Source of the DNA: JANRIC01 sp033765345
Lineage (GTDB): Bacteria; Bacteroidota; Bacteroidia; Cytophagales; Microscillaceae
Direction: 5' to 3'
DNA length: 22,985 bases
NCBI GenBank assembly: GCA_033765345.1
Contig: JANRIC010000172.1
Coordinates: 1-22,985 of the forward strand
Position numbers and translations under genes: made by a program
Notes under the pieces: generated by a model
What the model was told of the DNA's origin: nothing
The model's input: only the letters and a program-made list of their open reading frames with translations
The model's database searches: none
In this document: positions 15,034-22,863 of the stretch, in pieces
How positions within the stretch are numbered: position 1 is the stretch's first letter
Layout of the letters: every line of letters begins with the position of its first letter

Positions 15034-17697
15034 ATGCGTAGATTATACAGCTTATGCCTGATCTTGTGGGCTACATTTTCGGGTTTTGCCCAAGATGATT
15101 ATGCTTCCGTACAGGGAACTATCATAGACGAAATCACAGGAGATTTTCTCATTGGCGTGTCTATACACATCCAAGGAAGCAAAGAAGTAACTCTTACCGA
15201 TGAAAAAGGCAGTTTCCTGATCAGTAATATCCCTCCAAAAACAATTACCATCGTAATTTCTCACATCGGATATTATACAGATACACTATCGATAACGCTT
15301 CGCCCTCGCCAGGTCTATGGGCTACTTTGGCACACCCTCAAAGAGAAAGGAATAGGTCTTGAGGAGACGGAGATATTTGCAGATGTTGTCGATGAAAATG
15401 TGCAAGCACCCGGCCCTGTGTTTACCGTTTCAGCCCAAGATATAGAAGAAAAAATGGGCGCGCAGGAGTTTCCTGAAATACTCAAGTCTTCCCCAGGGGT
15501 TTTTGTCAATACGCTTGGAGGTACTTTCGGCAATACCCAAGTGAGCATCAGAGGATTTAGCTCTGAAAATACAGCCGTTTTGATCAATGGAATCCCCATC
15601 AATGACCCTGAAAACGGGCGTATCTCCTGGTTTAATTGGGGAGGGCTGAATGATAACACATATACACTACAACTACAACGAGGTCTGGGAGCTTCCAAAC
15701 TTGCCCTCAACTCCATCGGTGGCACTATCAATATCACCACCAAACCCACCGAACAACGCAAGGGACTGCGGCTGTCCTATACCAATGCCAATCGCTCCTG
15801 GCAACATCAGGTAGTGCTGAACGCTTCTACCGGACTGATGAAAGGAGATTGGGCAATTACAGCACTAGGAGCTACCCAACATGGAGACGGTTATCGGGAT
15901 GGTACAAATGTGGATTCCTGGGATTATTTTATCTCTGCCTACAAAGGACTAGGTAAAAATCACCAATTGATTCTAACAGCCTTTGGTACACCTGTTAGTA
16001 CCAACCAGGGTAATCCTGCTACTGAGGCCTCCTTTGAGATAGCAGGCGATAAGCGATTTAACCCCGCTTGGGGAATCCGGCAAGGGGAATTTTTATCTGC
16101 CCGCAAAAATACTTATCACAAGCCGACCTTTATCCTGAACCACCACTGGGATATTCAAGATAATCTCACATTGACCAATGCAGTGTATTATTCTCTGGGG
16201 CGAGGCGGTGAAACCTTTATCAATAGAACCTTTGACGCTCAGATTAGCCATCCCCTCAATCCGACGATTGACCCCAATGCCTCCGAAAACAATTTTCAAA
16301 TCCCCTGGGATGTACTCATCGCCGAAAATCAGGCCAATCAAGTAGATTTATTGACCGGTGAACTCAGCCCCCTGCAAGGTGCCCGATCTCATTATATACT
16401 GCTACAATCAAAAAACGACCATTATTGGGTAGGAGCAATCTCTACACTGGATGCTGACCTGAGTGAAAGGATTAATATTGCAGGAGGTATTGATTTTCGC
16501 TGGGCTAAAAGTTCTCATTACCAGGAAATCGAGGACTTACTCGGAGGAGATTTCTGGATTGATCAGGAAAACTATCAGGATTTAGCCTATAACAATTTGC
16601 TTGACCCTCGCAATACGCCCAAATCAGTAGGAGATCGAGTCGGATATGATTATTCTAGTGCCATTATTTGGGGAAGTGTATTTACACAAGCACAGTACAG
16701 CTACGGAAAGCTGGATGTATTGTTGAGTGCTTCTCTTGCCCGAACTGGTTTTCAAAGAAATGGAAAATTCCTGCACGAGGATTTCCCTGAAAACTCATTA
16801 GGCAAGTCGTCATGGTATGCTTTTAATAATTTTACTTTTAAATCTGGTATTAATTATAGAATCAATGGTCAGCACCATGTTTATCTCAATCCAGGTTTTT
16901 TTACAAGAGCTCCTTTTTTTGAAGATGCTTTTTTAAATGTACAACAGAGTAACCAGACACAGGGCAAGCTGAATAATGAAAAGATATTCTCTGTTGAGCT
17001 GGGTTATGGATTCCGTGGAGAGCGATTTATGGCCAATCTAAATTTATTTTATACCACCCTAAGTAACTTGAGCTATCATGTAAATCTGGATTCCGAAACT
17101 TATCAAAGTGCAGTCTATTACCATCTCTCCAATTTGAATGTGCTACACCAAGGTATTGAGCTGGATTTTAACTGGCAGGTCACCAATTCACTCAATATGA
17201 ATGGAATGCTTTCGGTCGGTAACTGGTTTTGGAATGACAATGCTCAGGCAGAAGTACTTTCAGATCCTGACCTCAGGATTCTGAACGATGCCCAGACGCT
17301 TTATATCAATAAGCTTAAAGTAGGAGGCAATGCCCAAACCCTGGCTGCTTTTAATATTCAATACCGAAATCCTAAATTTTGGTATATGGGCTTAGGGGCT
17401 AATTATTATGATAATTTTTATGCTCAGTTTAAACCCGAAATACGAACTGACCCCGCATTTGATCAACTTGAAAAACTATCCAGTGCAATCACACTGGATA
17501 CCTGGGCAGGAAAATCCTGGAAAATTGGCGCACAGATGCTACTGGTCAAAGCCGGAATCAATAATATTACAGATAATCAATTTGTAATTGATGCACAACA
17601 AAGAATACCTACCCTGAATGATCCAAGTCCATCTCCTTTTGTACAACATTATTTTGGAAGAACTTACTTTATCAGCACAATATTTAATATCCGTTAA
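15034..17697 (+). CDS. TonB-dependent outer-membrane receptor
   Basis: An 887-residue receptor. A signal peptide (residues 1-20, ending GFAQ) is followed by a CarboxypepD_reg-like domain (about 24-105: VQGTIIDEITGDFLIGVSI, GSFLISNIPP), the plug domain (about 120-230: SSPGVFVNTLGG, QVSIRGFSSENTAVLINGIPINDPENG, GGTINITT) and a large beta-barrel up to the C-terminus. Such receptors take up substrates across the outer membrane using TonB energy. There is no SusD partner; the next gene, 30 bp downstream from its ATG, encodes a DUF5689-like lipoprotein, so the pair may handle a ligand jointly. The barrel gives no safe hint of metal, vitamin or glycan specificity. Confidence 0.93.
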   Translation: MRRLYSLCLILWATFSGFAQDDYASVQGTIIDEITGDFLIGVSIHIQGSKEVTLTDEKGSFLISNIPPKTITIVISHIGYYTDTLSITLRPRQVYGLLWHTLKEKGIGLEETEIFADVVDENVQAPGPVFTVSAQDIEEKMGAQEFPEILKSSPGVFVNTLGGTFGNTQVSIRGFSSENTAVLINGIPINDPENGRISWFNWGGLNDNTYTLQLQRGLGASKLALNSIGGTINITTKPTEQRKGLRLSYTNANRSWQHQVVLNASTGLMKGDWAITALGATQHGDGYRDGTNVDSWDYFISAYKGLGKNHQLILTAFGTPVSTNQGNPATEASFEIAGDKRFNPAWGIRQGEFLSARKNTYHKPTFILNHHWDIQDNLTLTNAVYYSLGRGGETFINRTFDAQISHPLNPTIDPNASENNFQIPWDVLIAENQANQVDLLTGELSPLQGARSHYILLQSKNDHYWVGAISTLDADLSERINIAGGIDFRWAKSSHYQEIEDLLGGDFWIDQENYQDLAYNNLLDPRNTPKSVGDRVGYDYSSAIIWGSVFTQAQYSYGKLDVLLSASLARTGFQRNGKFLHEDFPENSLGKSSWYAFNNFTFKSGINYRINGQHHVYLNPGFFTRAPFFEDAFLNVQQSNQTQGKLNNEKIFSVELGYGFRGERFMANLNLFYTTLSNLSYHVNLDSETYQSAVYYHLSNLNVLHQGIELDFNWQVTNSLNMNGMLSVGNWFWNDNAQAEVLSDPDLRILNDAQTLYINKLKVGGNAQTLAAFNIQYRNPKFWYMGLGANYYDNFYAQFKPEIRTDPAFDQLEKLSSAITLDTWAGKSWKIGAQMLLVKAGINNITDNQFVIDAQQRIPTLNDPSPSPFVQHYFGRTYFISTIFNIR

Positions 17698-17727
17698 ATC
17701 TGAATCCCAAATTTGAGACTGAAACCT

Positions 17728-19422
17728 ATGAATAAACGATTATCTGTTTTAACCTTGATAAAATTTAATTTTCTTGGGATTCTAGCTTTAGGCTTTTTTC
17801 TCAACGGATGTATTGAAGAAGAAATATCTATTCCTGTAGATGCCCTGAATCCAATTCCTGCTACTATTCCTGAAATTCTCACTGGAAAGTATGAAGGGCT
17901 TTTGGTGCGCATCCAGGAAGTACAATTCAGCCAAGCCGAAGGAAATATATTTTCAGGGACTAAAGAACTTACAGATTGTCAGGGAAATATGATACAAGTT
18001 TTTACGGCTTCCAATAAAGTTTTTAGCAATCAAGCACTCCCTACTGGCAATGGCCCGATCATCGCCAAGGTAGCTCGTGAAGGTACAAGCGTCAGGCTGG
18101 TACTCCGAAGTCTGGATGATGTGGCAGGGATGGTTGGATTGGGTTGTGGGCAATTTGCCAATTGTATCGAGAAAATAGGCTTGTATACCAATGTGTGTTA
18201 TCTCAGAAACCAATTTGAAGAAGGGATTACAAATATCCCTTCCAATGACGTACGAATAAGGGTAACTGTCACCTCGGATAATCAAGGAGGCAACCTTGAG
18301 CCGCAAAGCATACTCGCAGAAGATGTCAGCGCAGGTATATGGCTTCGGTTTGACAATACGCATAATTTTAGACCGGGCGATGTACTGGATATCGACCTGA
18401 GCGGCTTAGTACTTTCTAAACCCGAAGGTTGGTTGGGTATTCAAAATATACCCCTCAGCAAAGCCACCAAGCTGGGTACCAATACGCTTAATCCAATCTC
18501 GATTAGCATTAATCAGTTGAATGCGGGTATTTTTGAAAGTCGTTTGGTAAAAATTGAAAATATACAATTTAGTGAAGCCAATGGAAGTACGGTATTTGGC
18601 ACAAACCAAACCCGAAATTTCAGTAATGGGGCTAATACCGCCGGGATTAAAATCAATCCAGGGGCTTCTTTTGCAGATCGTATTATCCCTTCAGGGAGTA
18701 TTACTCTGATAGGAAATGTGGGCGTATTTTCGGACATCAACTTGCTTTTGCCTCGTAAAGCTTCTGATGTCGGATTGGCTAACGAACCTACAGAAGCGCA
18801 AACCTGCATCAATGGAAATATACTCGACGTCAGGAGCTTATACACAGGCACTACACTCCATCTTAATTGCAGCGAGGGAATACGGATTACAGGAATTGTG
18901 ACTTCCCGGGCAGACGAACTTAATATTCCCAATCAAAATATCTTTCTTCAGGATGCCAGTGCTGGTATTTCAGTTCGTTTTACGGCACCCCATACGTTTA
19001 AGCCCGGAGATGAAATCAATATCAACCTGGCCGGAAGCATCCTGACAGATTTTAACGGTTTACTACAAATAGAGCAGATACCTTTGGATCAAGTTTCTTT
19101 GAATTCATCGAGCAATGCCATATCACCTACCACCATTACAGTTGCAGAGCTGAATTCCGGCAATTTTGAAGGACAACTGGTGCGTATCCAGGGACTAAGT
19201 TTTGCACAGGCAGGGCAGGCACTTTATAATGGTATCGGCTCAGGAACGGCAAGAACCTTCTCTGATGCTACGGGAAGTGCTGTATTATTTACGTATGATG
19301 ACCCACTTTGGGCAGGAACTACACTTTTGCCGGCCGGTTCGGGGAATGCACTTATTGGAAATGCCTCTGTTTTTGAAGGTCAAATTCGGATTCTAATTCG
19401 AGATCCTGCTGATATTTTATAG
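17728..19422 (+). CDS. Lipoprotein with DUF5689-like repeated domains
   Basis: Start chosen at ATG 17728, giving 564 residues; an in-frame TTG at 17713 is also open but would add five residues before the basic MNKR start of the signal peptide. The lipobox is FLNGC with Cys28. The mature part alternates two repeated units: A (about 41-150, 255-345, 468-564; L-x-x-G-x-[FY]-E-x-x-L-V-[RK]-I opening) and B (about 172-255, 382-468; [IV]-R-[IV]-T-x-x-V-T-S, then DxSAGIxxRF and F-[RK]-PGD). The order is A-B-A-B-A. B plus A matches the OB-like DUF5689 found in Bacteroidota surface lipoproteins. It follows the TonB receptor in one unit and is closed by a strong terminator. It is probably a surface-exposed binding protein; ligand unknown. 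Confidence 0.87.
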   Translation: MNKRLSVLTLIKFNFLGILALGFFLNGCIEEEISIPVDALNPIPATIPEILTGKYEGLLVRIQEVQFSQAEGNIFSGTKELTDCQGNMIQVFTASNKVFSNQALPTGNGPIIAKVAREGTSVRLVLRSLDDVAGMVGLGCGQFANCIEKIGLYTNVCYLRNQFEEGITNIPSNDVRIRVTVTSDNQGGNLEPQSILAEDVSAGIWLRFDNTHNFRPGDVLDIDLSGLVLSKPEGWLGIQNIPLSKATKLGTNTLNPISISINQLNAGIFESRLVKIENIQFSEANGSTVFGTNQTRNFSNGANTAGIKINPGASFADRIIPSGSITLIGNVGVFSDINLLLPRKASDVGLANEPTEAQTCINGNILDVRSLYTGTTLHLNCSEGIRITGIVTSRADELNIPNQNIFLQDASAGISVRFTAPHTFKPGDEININLAGSILTDFNGLLQIEQIPLDQVSLNSSSNAISPTTITVAELNSGNFEGQLVRIQGLSFAQAGQALYNGIGSGTARTFSDATGSAVLFTYDDPLWAGTTLLPAGSGNALIGNASVFEGQIRILIRDPADIL

Positions 19423-19444
19423 AACCTGAAGCCGAAAATTCTCT

Positions 19445-19483
19445 GATAAAATTTTCAGCTTTGAAAAAGCTAAAAATTTTATC
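19445..19483 (+). terminator. Strong intrinsic terminator after the DUF5689 gene
   Basis: GATAAAATTTT (19445-19455) pairs with AAAATTTTATC (19473-19483), and inside it AGCTTT (19457-19462) pairs with AAAGCT (19466-19471) around a 3-nt loop. The stem is 17 paired bases with a single C/A mismatch. It lies 22 bp after the stop and separates the receptor operon from the kinase at 19559. Confidence 0.85.
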
Positions 19484-19558
19484 TATTTCCCAAAATTATG
19501 CACTAAATTCAAAGGTCTTTTTGATCTTATTACCTATTGTAATTTCTGGACATCAAAT

Positions 19559-20965
19559 ATGATTGGCGAACAAATCTTAAACTATAGAATTCAGGCAAAA
19601 ATTGGGGAAGGTGGTATGGGAAGTGTCTACCTGGCTATTCATAATCAATTAAATCGTAAAGCTGCCATTAAAGCACTACACCCAACGCTGGTAAATAATA
19701 TCCAAATCCGCGAAAGATTCAAAAATGAAGCAGCCACTATGGCTCATTTGCGACATCCCAATATCGTAAACCTGTATGATTATCTGGAGACTCCCAACGG
19801 CTTATTCCTGATTATGGAATTCGTAGAAGGAGACCCACTCGACTCTTTTATCAAAGAAACCACCGGGCCTATGCCCGAAGCCCGCGCTGTTAGAATCTTC
19901 AGTAAAATCTTAGACGGCTTCGATTATGCCCATCAACAAGGAGTGGTACACCGCGACATCAAACCTTCCAATCTCATCATCACTCCGGGAGATGATGTAA
20001 AAATTCTTGATTTTGGGATTGCCAAACTCTTGGATGGAAGTGTAAAAAGCCTTACTAAAACCGGCTCTCGTATGGGTACAGTACTTTATATGAGTCCTGA
20101 ACAGGTAAAAGGACAGGAAGTAGATCAACGCAGTGATATTTATGCACTTGGTGTGACTCTTTTTCAAATGCTGACAGGTAAAGCCCCCTACGATGAAAAT
20201 AATGCCACAGAATATGAAGTATACAGCCAAATTGTCAATAATCCATTGCCACGTGCCAAGTCGATTTACCCCACAGTAAGTGATCGCCTTCAGGGAATTA
20301 TAGACAAAGCCACAGCCAAAAATCCGGCTCAACGCTTCCAGAATTGTCAGGAATTTAAAGATGCTTTGTTGAGGGGCGGACTGGCACAAACCTTACCCGG
20401 ACAGAACCAGCAGGCAAACCTTAGCAATAAACAGCATACACCTCCAAGCAAAAAAAGCAAAAGAAGATTGTATAGCTTAAGCATTTTACTGATTTTGCTC
20501 TTGCTCACAGCTTTTTCTCTGATTGTCGTTTTTAATCCATTTCATATAAAAGCCTTTGAAAACCTGCCTTTATTATCTTTCATAAAAAAAGCAGCTCCGG
20601 CAGATCAGGTGACCGTCCAGGATAAGATTACAGCTTTTTTCCAAGCCGAAGAATCGCATAACTTTTCAAGCATTTCACCTTTTTATCATGATATGATAGA
20701 AAACTATTACGGGGCAAATCAGGTGACACGCGGAATGAGCCTAAAAGCAGCCTATGAAGCTTATTGGAATAAATTTGCTGAGGAAGAACGCCACGAAATA
20801 GACTGGAACACCCTGGAATATACTCAAGATGAAAACGGTAATCATATCGTAATTTGCCCTATGAAATATTATTTCAAAAAAGGAGATACTTGGAAAAATT
20901 ACCTAACCAAATACGAAATTCGTTTTAATACCGATTGGAAAATTTACTATATCAAACGATCTTGA
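19559..20965 (+). CDS. Transmembrane Ser/Thr protein kinase, NTF2-like outer domain
   Basis: A 468-residue Hanks-type kinase closely related to the one at 12561. Catalytic residues are intact: GEGGMG loop (16-21), Lys38, HRDIKPSN with Asp133, DFG at 151-153, SPEQ, and the C-lobe Arg (AKNPAQRF). After a Gln/Lys linker there is one TM helix at about 304-324. Residues about 350-468 start with a helix (ITAFFQAEE) and continue with the pattern of an NTF2/SnoaL-like cone fold (FSSISPFYHDMIENYYG, AAYEAYW, then strands ending in WKIYYIKRS). This domain is predicted outside the membrane and may bind a small ligand. Its likely promoter lies in 19484-19558; it is the last gene before the IS-disturbed region. 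Confidence 0.93.
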   Translation: MIGEQILNYRIQAKIGEGGMGSVYLAIHNQLNRKAAIKALHPTLVNNIQIRERFKNEAATMAHLRHPNIVNLYDYLETPNGLFLIMEFVEGDPLDSFIKETTGPMPEARAVRIFSKILDGFDYAHQQGVVHRDIKPSNLIITPGDDVKILDFGIAKLLDGSVKSLTKTGSRMGTVLYMSPEQVKGQEVDQRSDIYALGVTLFQMLTGKAPYDENNATEYEVYSQIVNNPLPRAKSIYPTVSDRLQGIIDKATAKNPAQRFQNCQEFKDALLRGGLAQTLPGQNQQANLSNKQHTPPSKKSKRRLYSLSILLILLLLTAFSLIVVFNPFHIKAFENLPLLSFIKKAAPADQVTVQDKITAFFQAEESHNFSSISPFYHDMIENYYGANQVTRGMSLKAAYEAYWNKFAEEERHEIDWNTLEYTQDENGNHIVICPMKYYFKKGDTWKNYLTKYEIRFNTDWKIYYIKRS

Positions 20966-21056
20966 TTTGGGGACTGATAGAGGTGATTTTTTGAATAAGT
21001 CTTTGCTTATAATTAGTTCATACTATTATTTTCATAGCCAATTGATAGCCAAATAA

Positions 21057-21977
21057 TTGTATTTACCATGCAAGGATTACGGCTTAGTAGCACGGATTGC
21101 AGGTATTCATAGAGATACCGTAACAGACTACATCAAATTATACAATCAGGAAGGTTTGACAGGCTTAGAAAAAGTAAACTATCAAGGCAAAAAGAGTGCC
21201 TTAGCCCCCTATGCAAACAAGATTCGGGAACATTTTTCAGTCCATCCTGCTGCCAGTCTTGCCCAAGCCAAAGCAGCGATACAAACCTTGACAGGCATAG
21301 AACGCCAACCTAGCCAAATTCGTCAATTTCTTTACGACTTAGGGATTCGTTATCGGAAAGCGGGGCAAATACCTTCCAAAGCTGACCCTGAAAAACAAGC
21401 GGTTTTTGTAGCACACACCCTAAATCCTTTGATAGAAAAAGCACAAAAAGAAGAAATTCATTTGTTTTTTATGGATGCTGCGCATTGTGTGATGGGCTTT
21501 TTTCTGTGTTTTTTATGGTCTTTGACCAGATATTTTGTACCTAGTAGTGCCGGAAGAAAAAAGACTCAATATTTTGGGTGCTGTCCACGCAATTACTAAA
21601 AAAATTACTTGTGCCTTGAATGATTCTACGATCAATGCCCAAACCCTGATCACTTTTTTACAACAACTCCGCCGTGAATATGCTGATAAAACCATCTATA
21701 TTGTCTTGGATAATGCCAGGTATCAACATTGTAATTTAGTCAAGGACTTTGCAAAGACGCTTGATATTCACCTTGTTTTTCTGCCGCCTTATTCCCCTAA
21801 TCTCAATATAATTGAAAGGCTTTGGAAATGGCTTAAAAAAAATGTCTTTATGCCAGGTATTATGAAACTTTTCAAGATTTCACGCACAGCATTCAAAATA
21901 CCTTAATGAATGCTAATAAACTTCATCAACAAGAACTTGAAAAATTACTATCACTTAAATTTCAGTCTTTTCGGTAA
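21057..21977 (+). pseudogene. IS630-family transposase, broken by two frameshifts
   Basis: Three segments add up to one IS630-type DDE transposase. Segment 1 (21057 to about 21562) has the HTH part (VARIAGIHRDTVTDYIKLY) and the first catalytic Asp in MDAAH (codon 21474). Segment 2 continues from 21563 to about 21849 one frame later (RLNILGAV), with the second Asp in VLDNARYQ (21709) and the Glu in NIIERLW (21814). Segment 3 (21852-21977) returns to frame 1 and reads YYETFQDF to LSLKFQSFR. One extra A in the A6 run at 21557-21562 and one missing T in the run at 21847-21849 explain both shifts. The only possible start is a TTG and the product of about 307 residues is short at the N-terminus. 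Terminal inverted repeats were not found. Confidence 0.85.
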
Positions 21978-22068
21978 TCCTTAGCATGATGTATAAGTCA
22001 GATGGTGCAAATTGAGTAAATAAAATGTGTGTTGTTAAACAAAACAGAATTAAAAGAAATGTTCTCAT
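21955..22068 (-). pseudogene. Truncated secreted-protein gene cut by the IS630 element
   Basis: An ATG at 22068 (minus strand) opens a 37-codon frame starting MRTFLLILFCLTTHILFTQ, a typical Bacteroidota signal peptide. About nine residues later (FAPSDLYIM) the frame runs into the 3' end of the IS630 transposase and stops at 21955. The final codons therefore overlap the transposase end in antisense. No continuation is visible on the other side of the element (20966-21056). It looks like the 5' fragment of an exported-protein gene. It starts 26-42 bp after the inverted-repeat element at 22110-22217, in the same direction as the Rid gene. Confidence 0.5.
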
Positions 22069-22109
22069 ATTTTTAACGTGTTTGGTTTAAAATGGCATAC
22101 AACGGAAAA

Positions 22110-22217
22110 GTATTTATGAAGAAGGGGATTAAAAGCATAAAAGTTTAATTTACCACAAAGGCCCATAAAAAGTACCTTAACTCAAATTTAGCACGTTTGC
22201 CCCTTTTTCATAAATAC
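22110..22217. repeat. Imperfect 18-bp inverted repeat, attC-like architecture
   Basis: GTATTTATGAAGAAGGGG (22110-22127) and CCCCTTTTTCATAAATAC (22200-22217) are reverse complements with one mismatch, separated by 72 bp. Outside them lie GCATACAACG (about 22096-22105) and GTTAGCAGC (about 22221-22229), which look like degenerate partners. The layout (outer core boxes, inner arms, variable centre, placed just 3' of the Rid gene and 5' of the truncated ORF) recalls integron attC sites, but the boxes do not match RYYYAAC/GTTRRRY. It may instead be one of the dispersed intergenic palindromes found in this phylum. The rest of 21978-22261 has only the truncated ORF. Confidence 0.5.
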
Positions 22218-22261
22218 AATGTTAGCAGCTCGGGCTTTTGTTCGTGATTTTCATTCAGTCA

Positions 22262-22750
22262 TTATTTTACAACAGTAGCTTCCAACTCTACGTTCAGTGT
22301 TTCGTACAAAGCAACTACTTGCATAAGTGTAACAGTTTGTTTCATTCCGTGTTTTGCTACGAAATCTTGGAATAAATCAAAACATTTTTTGATAAACTCT
22401 TCAGAAGAAGTCGTATATACCGTTAGTCTAACGATATTTTTAGGGTCGTAATTTGCCTGACTGATTACCTTTTCGAGGTTCTGTATTGCAATTCCAAGCT
22501 GTGTTCGCATATCAGCATTGCTGGATGTACCATCTGGGTGAACTGCTGCCTGACCTGAAACATATAATGTACCCTGTACATTTTTTACCTCAACAGCCTG
22601 TACATAGCTAAGATTATCCTGCCATTGCCAAGGATTTATCACAAGTTTTTCCATTTTACTTTTTTTTAATGACTGGGCAGTTGCTTGATTTGCAAAAAGG
22701 ATACTGGTGCAACCCACAATAACCATTATTCCCTTGACGATTTTTTTCAT
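22262..22750 (-). CDS. Exported Rid (YjgF/YER057c/UK114)-family protein
   Basis: A 162-residue protein. Residues 1-26 form a signal peptide (KKIVKG, hydrophobic core, ending ATAQ), so it is probably periplasmic. The mature part has the Rid fold markers: NPWQWQDNLSYVQAVEV, LYVSGQAAVHPDG, MRTQLGIAIQNLEKVISQANYDPKNIVRLTVYTT and the terminal NVELEATVVK. The arginine that RidA needs for enamine/imine deaminase action (Arg105 in E. coli) is not seen in the equivalent stretch TLMQVVALYETL, so it more likely belongs to a noncatalytic or otherwise different Rid subgroup. An internal Met33 (MEKLVI) could give a cytosolic form, but the exported start is well formed. It stands between the attC-like repeat and a CRP-like site. 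Confidence 0.85.
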   Translation of the reverse strand: MKKIVKGIMVIVGCTSILFANQATAQSLKKSKMEKLVINPWQWQDNLSYVQAVEVKNVQGTLYVSGQAAVHPDGTSSNADMRTQLGIAIQNLEKVISQANYDPKNIVRLTVYTTSSEEFIKKCFDLFQDFVAKHGMKQTVTLMQVVALYETLNVELEATVVK

Positions 22751-22828
22751 CTTTTACATTGTTTAGATTTGACAATGCAAAGTTGAATATAAATCAAATC
22801 ATCACATAGGAACTAAATCACGAGTTTG

Positions 22829-22846
22829 GTGTGATGTATGTCACAC
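22829..22846. promoter_or_regulatory. CRP/FNR-family operator-like palindrome
   Basis: GTGTGA-TGTATG-TCACAC is an exact instance of the CRP-type TGTGA-N6-TCACA site with one more matching base on each side. It is centred about 87 bp upstream of the Rid gene start and lies right after the stop codon of the partial gene at the window end. It may activate or repress transcription of the Rid gene. Confidence 0.55.
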
Positions 22847-22863
22847 TGATAACTTCGGAGAAG

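Noticed and set aside
17713..17727. TTG start for the DUF5689 lipoprotein
   Set aside because: An ATG 15 bp downstream gives a normal MNKR signal-peptide start, so the five extra residues are unlikely.
7149..20965. Type VI secretion regulatory cluster (PpkA/PppA/Fha)
   Set aside because: The kinase, phosphatase and FHA types fit, but no secretion structural gene is present in the window and the outer domains differ from PpkA.
20966..21056. Left terminal inverted repeat of the IS630 element
   Set aside because: Only weak similarity to the reverse complement of the right end could be aligned, not enough to define an end.
21557..21563. Programmed -1 frameshift at the A6-G run in the transposase
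   Set aside because: The downstream frame needs a +1 (or -2) shift, and a second shift occurs 290 bp later at a T run, so simple decay explains both better.
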